A program made the position numbers and the translations under genes. From NCBI GenBank assembly GCA_002342665.1, contig DDQK01000030.1:1-57315 (forward strand): a stretch of 57,315 nucleotides of DNA. The letters run 5' to 3'. The notes below the pieces were generated by a model. It saw nothing but the letters and a program-made list of their open reading frames with translations, made no database searches and was not told the DNA's origin. Positions 53,458-57,315 of the stretch are shown here, in pieces. Every line of letters starts with the position of its first letter. Within the stretch, counting starts at the first letter, position 1. The DNA comes from Prevotella sp. UBA2444 (GTDB taxonomy: Bacteria; Bacteroidota; Bacteroidia; Bacteroidales; Bacteroidaceae).

Positions 53458-54771
53458 TTATTCTGAATCCCTAAGTTCATTCATTTTCTCCACCTCTTTC
53501 TTAATCACGCTGAGGGTGGTGGAATCTCCTGCGAATACCGAGTTCAGGCCTTGAGCCTCCTGGGCCGGATCGTTGGTGTAGTCATCGCCTGGTTGCCACT
53601 GCTCGTGAACAGGCTTGGCCAGACCTCCCCAGCCCCAGAAGTTGCAGCCGGCGAAGTAGCCTCCGTCCTCAGCATTGTCACCCACGAGGGAGAAGACATA
53701 CTCATAGAATCCATCGCGGCCTTGGGTGGGAGTGCCCAGATCAAACTTGAAGCCGTCACGGGGATAGCCGAACTCCTCCATCACGAGGGGCTTCTTAATT
53801 TTGGCGCAGATGTCCAGATGGCGGTCGATATAGTCCTTGGTATTCTCTTTGGCACGAGGCAGGTTCTCGATGAGCGAGTCTTTCTTGGCCCAGCCCCAGT
53901 TGTAGGGCCATAGGTGGATATTGGCGTAATCGATATTCTTGTCGGCTGTGATGCGCTCCCAGCAGTCAAAATCGTTCTCGCATCCCCAGGCTCCCTCCGA
54001 ACCAATGGAAATCAAGTGGTTGGGATCCAGGCTGCGGATGAGCGCCGAGGCCTCGGCGAGCCACTTCTCAAAGGCGGGCAGTGCTTCTTTGGAGAAAGCC
54101 CTCGGCTCATTACCTATCTGCCACGACATGATAGCCGGATCGTCCTTATAAGCCAACCCCGTATAGCGATTGGTACGACCAAGGATAAAGCGTACGTAGT
54201 CGTAGAACAGTTGATGTGCCTTCTCATTGGTGGCATACTTTGCCATCGCCTCCATAAAGGCCTGATAGCCAGCTTCGTCGGGGCGTGGCTGCTTACCCTC
54301 GCCAGCCTGTTCCAGATAGTAGCCATAGCCGCCGCTCCACTCCCAGGAGTTGTTCAGATAGAGCACGGCCACCATTCCACGCTTACCCATCTCCTGCAAC
54401 AGGTAGTCGAGACCTGCCAGAATGGTATCATTGTACACGCCTGGTGCCTCCTGCAATGTAGGCTCCACCTTCGTCTTCACACCACGCTCACCATCGGAGC
54501 CCACGAGAATACGCAGGTTGTCGATACCCATCGACTTCATCAGGTCAAGCTCTTTGACAAGGCGCTCACGATTGCCTCCCTGCCCCTCTGAGCCGAGAAT
54601 CGCACCGTACCAGAAGTTGGTTCCAACAAAATAATAGGGTTTGCCGTCTTTCACGAAGTGCCCGTTCTCCACACGCACAAAGTCCGTCTTGGGCTCCTGC
54701 GCTTTCTGCTGACAGGCCACCACCATCAATGCTGACACAAATAATAGCAAATTTAGTTTTAGTTTCTTCAT
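53458..54771 (-). CDS. GH5 (subfamily 7-like) beta-mannanase, lipoprotein
   Basis: 437 residues; lipoprotein signal with Cys20 (VVAC). FVRVENGHFVKDGKPYYFVGTNFWYGAILG and GIDNLRILVGSDG open the barrel. MSWQIGNEPRAF holds acid/base Glu222 and PLVMEEFGYPRDG the nucleophile Glu333. The pattern fits GH5_7 mannanases or exo-mannosidases. First gene of the operon, with a consensus promoter. Confidence 0.92.
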   Translation of the reverse strand: MKKLKLNLLLFVSALMVVACQQKAQEPKTDFVRVENGHFVKDGKPYYFVGTNFWYGAILGSEGQGGNRERLVKELDLMKSMGIDNLRILVGSDGERGVKTKVEPTLQEAPGVYNDTILAGLDYLLQEMGKRGMVAVLYLNNSWEWSGGYGYYLEQAGEGKQPRPDEAGYQAFMEAMAKYATNEKAHQLFYDYVRFILGRTNRYTGLAYKDDPAIMSWQIGNEPRAFSKEALPAFEKWLAEASALIRSLDPNHLISIGSEGAWGCENDFDCWERITADKNIDYANIHLWPYNWGWAKKDSLIENLPRAKENTKDYIDRHLDICAKIKKPLVMEEFGYPRDGFKFDLGTPTQGRDGFYEYVFSLVGDNAEDGGYFAGCNFWGWGGLAKPVHEQWQPGDDYTNDPAQEAQGLNSVFAGDSTTLSVIKKEVEKMNELRDSE

Positions 54772-54795
54772 TTGGTAAAATTGTTAATTCTGCTG

Positions 54796-54827
54796 CAAAG
54801 ATAGGTAAATATTTCGACACAACCAAA
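54796..54827 (-). promoter_or_regulatory. Promoter of the mannan operon
   Basis: Minus TTTG (54,824-54,827), 20 bases, TATCTTTG (54,796-54,803), 24 bases before the GH5 ATG. No regulator gene adjoins. Confidence 0.75.
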
Positions 54828-54966
54828 TCTTTCTACAGAAATCCCGTTCAAAGTATCATATATTAATAAGAAAGTACTGACATCTTCAGGTCATGATTTG
54901 CCATGAGATTAAACATACGGCCCTGAGATGCGTCTAATAGACTGATGACAGCAAACGTAGTATAAA

Positions 54967-55443
54967 ATGAACAACGAGAAAAGACAACTTCGGCGCAAAC
55001 AACTCATGAGCAACAAGGCCTATCAGGCCATGGACGGACTGACCCGATACATGGACCGCTACTATCTGGATGCGCTCATCGGAGTCATTCCCGGGTGGGG
55101 CGATACGATAGCCCTGCTCTCTGCCCTACCCTTCGTCTATTTCTCCATGAGGATCATCAAGAGCGTACCACTCACGCTGGCCATCCTCAATAACACCTTC
55201 CGCGACGTGCTGCTCGGCATGATTCCCTTTTTCGTTGGCGACATCATTGATATCTTCCATCGTGCCAACACGAAGAACATGGCGATGGTTCAAGGATTCG
55301 TCGACGGTGACGAAGCCATCATCAAGGAGGTAAACCAGCGTGCCTGGCAGTCGGCCATCGTGCTCCTGCTGCTCCTGCTGCTGATTGTCCTCATGATATG
55401 GATGCTCATATCCTTTGGCAGCTACTTGTATTCAATGTTCTGA
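54967..55443 (+). CDS. DUF4112 membrane protein
   Basis: 158 residues. LDALIGVIPGWGDTIALLSALPFVYF and LGMIPFFVGDIIDIFHRAN are characteristic of DUF4112, with hydrophobic segments near 38-60, 75-100 and a strong one at 130-155. Function unknown; inner membrane. No clear promoter; it lies divergently from the mannan operon. Confidence 0.85.
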   Translation: MNNEKRQLRRKQLMSNKAYQAMDGLTRYMDRYYLDALIGVIPGWGDTIALLSALPFVYFSMRIIKSVPLTLAILNNTFRDVLLGMIPFFVGDIIDIFHRANTKNMAMVQGFVDGDEAIIKEVNQRAWQSAIVLLLLLLLIVLMIWMLISFGSYLYSMF

Positions 55444-55510
55444 ATCTATTCCTGAAAAAGGCATTGAAATCCAAGACGGAGAAGCGCGAGGTTGACGCAA
55501 TTAGGGAGCC

Positions 55511-55643
55511 TCACTTCTCGCAGAGCCAGTACTCCGAGCAGCCGTTCACCATGCGGTGGCGGAAATTGAAGCGGTAGTTGTTCATCGACTTGCCCAGCAC
55601 GGCAGGCGTGGCCCGCTTGGCATCGCGTGGGTCAGGATAACTC
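55511..55643 (-). pseudogene. Decayed 3' gene fragment, family not recognised
   Basis: Minus frame ends at TGA 55,511-55,513 and encodes SYPDPRDAKRATPAVLGKS, MNNYRFNFRHRMVNGCSEYW then LCEK. The composition and codon use look like real protein. There is no start of its own, because plus-strand WYL-like coding begins at about 55,644. It is the C-terminal remnant of a lost gene. Confidence 0.5.
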
Positions 55644-55778
55644 GAACAGAAGTTCAAGATAGACGAGGACTTCGATGCAGCAGATTATTTTAGCGACAGT
55701 TATGGCATTGTAGTGGCTGATGGCACCGAAATGCCATCAAGAGATACAAAAAAAGTCGTTGAATGTTTGGAGGAATAG
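55644..55778 (+). pseudogene. WYL-domain regulator remnant (3' end)
   Basis: Frame EQKFKIDEDFDAADYFSDSY, GIVVADGTEMPSRDTKKV, then VECLEE and TAG (55,776-55,778). The F-x-I-x-x-DFD-x-x-DYF-x-x-x-(F/Y)GI pattern is like Bacteroidales WYL-domain transcription factors. There is no start or HTH region, so this is a fragment. Its last codons supply the -33 box of the next promoter. Confidence 0.5.
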
Positions 55779-55797
55779 AATAATATTCCTATCTTTG
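55766..55797 (+). promoter_or_regulatory. Promoter of the kinase-like gene
   Basis: TTTG (55,766-55,769, inside the WYL remnant), 20 bases, TATCTTTG (55,790-55,797), 19 bases before the ATG. Confidence 0.75.
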
Positions 55798-55816
55798 CAC
55801 CAAACTTAAAAGCAAG

Positions 55817-56461
55817 ATGGACGATGACATATCTCAATCAGTTTCACAAGGAAGCTATGGAGCGTACGATGAAGAAAATCGTAGAATTCAAGAAATCTCC
55901 AATGAACTCCAAAGACTTTGCCGACTATATGAGACGGAACCTCGAGACGGCAAAGGCTATGGAAGCCGCTTCGAAATAGAACAGCGTGTTGCTGAGCAGT
56001 ACGCAAGAACTACTGGTTTATGGATTCCGATGGACAGCATTTTTGAACTTGGAATCCCTGGGCCAAGCGGTAATGAGAATGATACCTATGTTGCTGAAGA
56101 TACGATTTACAAGGTTAATAATCTGCTGAATAGCGGAGGTATTTGTAAGTTGTTTGATAAAATCCTGCTTCATAATCTGATTTTCCCAAATACGGCGTAT
56201 AGGATTCACGGCTTTACTGGTTATGATGGGAGAACCATTATGCCTGTGTTAGAACAAGAGCGTATTTGCGAGGCTCAGCCTGCAACTCAGGTTATGATTG
56301 ATACATACATGGCGGCTATTGGATTCATTAAGGACAAAACTGAAGGACGTTTCACAAATGGCGATTATGTCGTCTGGGATCTTGTTCCAAGAAATGTCCT
56401 GATAGATGTTGATGGCGACGTGTATGTAGTTGATGCTGAAATAAAAAAAGCAGATAAATAG
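55817..56461 (+). CDS. Polyvalent-protein-type kinase domain protein
   Basis: 214 residues. Pattern: N-terminal RFEIEQRVAEQYARTTGLWIP, DTYVAEDTIYKVNNLLNSGG (lysine of the ATP site), HNLIFPNTAYRIHGF, IMPVLEQERI, then the catalytic-loop-like DLVPRNVLIDVDGDVYVVDAE. This resembles the Ser/Thr kinase-like domain found in polyvalent proteins of phages and conjugative elements. It is short and stands alone, in AT-richer DNA than the rest, pointing to acquired material. It may be a stand-alone toxin, immunity or anti-defence gene, or a remnant of a larger polyvalent protein. Confidence 0.65.
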   Translation: MDDDISQSVSQGSYGAYDEENRRIQEISNELQRLCRLYETEPRDGKGYGSRFEIEQRVAEQYARTTGLWIPMDSIFELGIPGPSGNENDTYVAEDTIYKVNNLLNSGGICKLFDKILLHNLIFPNTAYRIHGFTGYDGRTIMPVLEQERICEAQPATQVMIDTYMAAIGFIKDKTEGRFTNGDYVVWDLVPRNVLIDVDGDVYVVDAEIKKADK

Positions 56462-56586
56462 AATATTCTTCGAGACTGTTCCACGATTTGGGTACAAAGG
56501 TAAGAGGAACGATATGTAAATTTGTTGCTCGCCCTCTCATATAATTACTGAAATGAAACACCAGACACCATATCGCCTAAACGAAA

Positions 56587-56618
56587 CATCCCTCTCGCCG
56601 GTGAGGGAGAGAGGGATG
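56587..56618. repeat. Hairpin downstream of the antitoxin-like gene
   Basis: CATCCCTCTC (56,587-56,596) pairs with GAGAGGGATG (56,609-56,618), loop of 12. It lies about 20 bases after the minus-strand stop at 56,638. It may be a terminator or a mobile palindrome; the CCCTC-rich arms recall the element inside the GH31 gene. Confidence 0.5.
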
Positions 56619-56637
56619 GTGTATAGGGGTGAGGTAA

Positions 56638-56922
56638 TCACTTTATCCATTGATCAGCGAGACGAGCTTCTTCTGCTTCCAGTTCCTTGATGAAATCGTC
56701 GGCACTCTGTAGTTTGCGCCCTTCACGACGAACCTGCTTCATCTCATCGAACGCTCTTTCGAGCGACTCCTTAACGTATGCCTGCTGGCGGAGTGTCTTT
56801 TTATTGGACTCATCCTTGGTCTTGAACACGGTAGTAGATACCACACCGCGAAGCAGTTCAATGGCCTTGCGTACATGCAGCGTAGTCGCGTCCTCGTTCA
56901 ATGTAACTAATATCTGCGTCAT
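56638..56922 (-). CDS. Orphan antitoxin-like protein (RelB/Phd style)
   Basis: 94 residues from MTQILVTLNEDATTLHVRKAIELLRGV (ATG 56,922). Short N-terminal beta strand and helix, then a basic region (TKDESNKKTLRQQ) and an acidic helical tail (SADDFIKELEAEEARLADQ) as in many small antitoxins. The toxin gene normally following on the same strand is absent: the next 175 bases on the left hold no frame before the kinase-like gene. Consensus promoter with a leader of about 100 bases. Confidence 0.6.
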   Translation of the reverse strand: MTQILVTLNEDATTLHVRKAIELLRGVVSTTVFKTKDESNKKTLRQQAYVKESLERAFDEMKQVRREGRKLQSADDFIKELEAEEARLADQWIK

Positions 56923-57025
56923 AATCGTAATCTTTTTGTTCTCGGGGGCAAGGACGGTGCAAGCCGAGTGCAATCAAGTTCACTTAAATTGCCGAGGCGT
57001 AGCCCGTACTCGCTGCCTTCGGCTG

Positions 57026-57056
57026 CAAAGATACAAAGAAAAATCGAATAAACAAA
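57026..57056 (-). promoter_or_regulatory. Promoter of the antitoxin-like gene
   Basis: Minus TTTG (57,053-57,056), 19 bases, TATCTTTG (57,026-57,033). About 103 bases to the ATG; the leader includes GCCGAAGGC and CTCGGC-rich stretches that could fold. Confidence 0.65.
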
Positions 57057-57209
57057 GAATTCGCATAAAATAACATGAAGTGCAACCCTTTAAACGAGAA
57101 AAGAAGTATGAGTCATTAAACAAATAGCAGTTCGAAAGAAAAAAATAGGGCAAAACTCTTTAACTAGTTTAAGACTTTCACCCCCGGCATCCGATTTTCG
57201 GTCATGTCG
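57057..57209. other. Non-coding stretch at the right edge
   Basis: AT-rich, no coding seen on either strand, no hairpin of note before the inverted repeat at 57,210. Confidence 0.5.
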
Positions 57210-57292
57210 TGGGTCAGGGGATGGTTCTCCGACCCATAAAATCATCCAACGCATCAATGGAAAAGTGGGTCAGAGAACCTTCCCCTGACCCA
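57210..57292. repeat. REP-like inverted repeat pair
   Basis: Arm 57,210-57,236 and arm 57,266-57,292 are inverted copies with 25 of 27 matches; each arm starts TGGGTC and ends GACCCA, so each can fold alone. Core GGGGATGGTTCTCC resembles the elements at 101-145 and 31,574-31,612. Confidence 0.75.
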
Positions 57293-57315
57293 ACGGCATT
57301 TTCATGGCAGCCGTA

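Noticed and set aside
55511..55643. Complete short gene on the minus strand
   Set aside because: No own start or promoter, and the frame upstream is plainly the opposite-strand WYL remnant.

Overview
The window looks like chromosomal DNA from a member of the order Bacteroidales, most probably a Prevotella-type genus. The evidence is: promoters of the Bacteroidota form (TTTG, 19-20 bases, TAnnTTTG) in front of at least nine genes; no Shine-Dalgarno leaders; lipoprotein signals; an 11-subunit complex I with fused NuoC-NuoD and no NADH module; menaquinone genes; and a beta-mannan phosphorolysis operon. No rRNA, tRNA, CRISPR array or intact insertion sequence was seen.

Layout. 1-6.6 kb: a 5'-truncated M15 peptidase fragment, then two repeats of one module (a 7-TM AraC-type regulator followed by an alpha/beta-hydrolase lipoprotein), all on the minus strand. 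6.9-14.4 kb (minus): an operon of three tandem ROK proteins, a hotdog thioesterase, isochorismate synthase (MenF), MenD and an unknown membrane-anchored protein. 14.5-20.1 kb (plus): lysS, gpsA, a cytidylate-kinase-like gene, pgi and a HAD phosphatase. 20.1-31.4 kb: mixed genes (AI-2E exporter, small lipoprotein, DUF4230 pair, AGCS symporter, TrmO, hybrid histidine kinase with a periplasmic repeat domain, MBL hydrolase, GH31, orphan phosphoribosyltransferase-like protein). 31.6-32.0 kb: a self-contained transcription unit for a 43-residue peptide with a double-glycine-like leader. 32.1-42.4 kb (minus): nuoA-B-CD-H-I-J-K-L-M-N. 42.7-45.0 kb: a third regulator/lipoprotein esterase module. 45.1-47.1 kb: AsmA-like protein. 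47.1-54.8 kb (minus): mannan operon (GH5, CE7 esterase, GH26, GH130, GPH transporter, 2-epimerase). 55-57.3 kb: DUF4112 gene, then an AT-richer accessory patch with decayed gene fragments, a polyvalent-protein-type kinase, an orphan antitoxin-like gene and inverted repeats.

Most interesting signals. (1) Three paralogous modules of 7-TM AraC regulator plus secreted esterase. Each esterase promoter carries two 10-bp direct repeats exactly 21 bp apart, starting 58-59 bp from the -7 element, which looks like a conserved activator site. (2) The short peptide gene with its own promoter and terminator and an ELTKEELELVAAG leader. (3) Tandem octanucleotide arrays, mostly of (GA-rich)ATT type in the sense strand, at several intercistronic junctions (three within nuo), some running into coding sequence. 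(4) Three tandem ROK proteins with a degenerate phosphate loop, one of which has lost the catalytic Asp. (5) A possible small RNA on the minus strand at about 21.8-22.0 kb, inferred from an orphan terminator.

Functional picture: menaquinone synthesis and complex I serve anaerobic respiration. The mannan operon takes beta-mannan to mannobiose, epimerises it to mannosylglucose and cleaves it by phosphorolysis. Pgi then connects the hexose phosphates to glycolysis.
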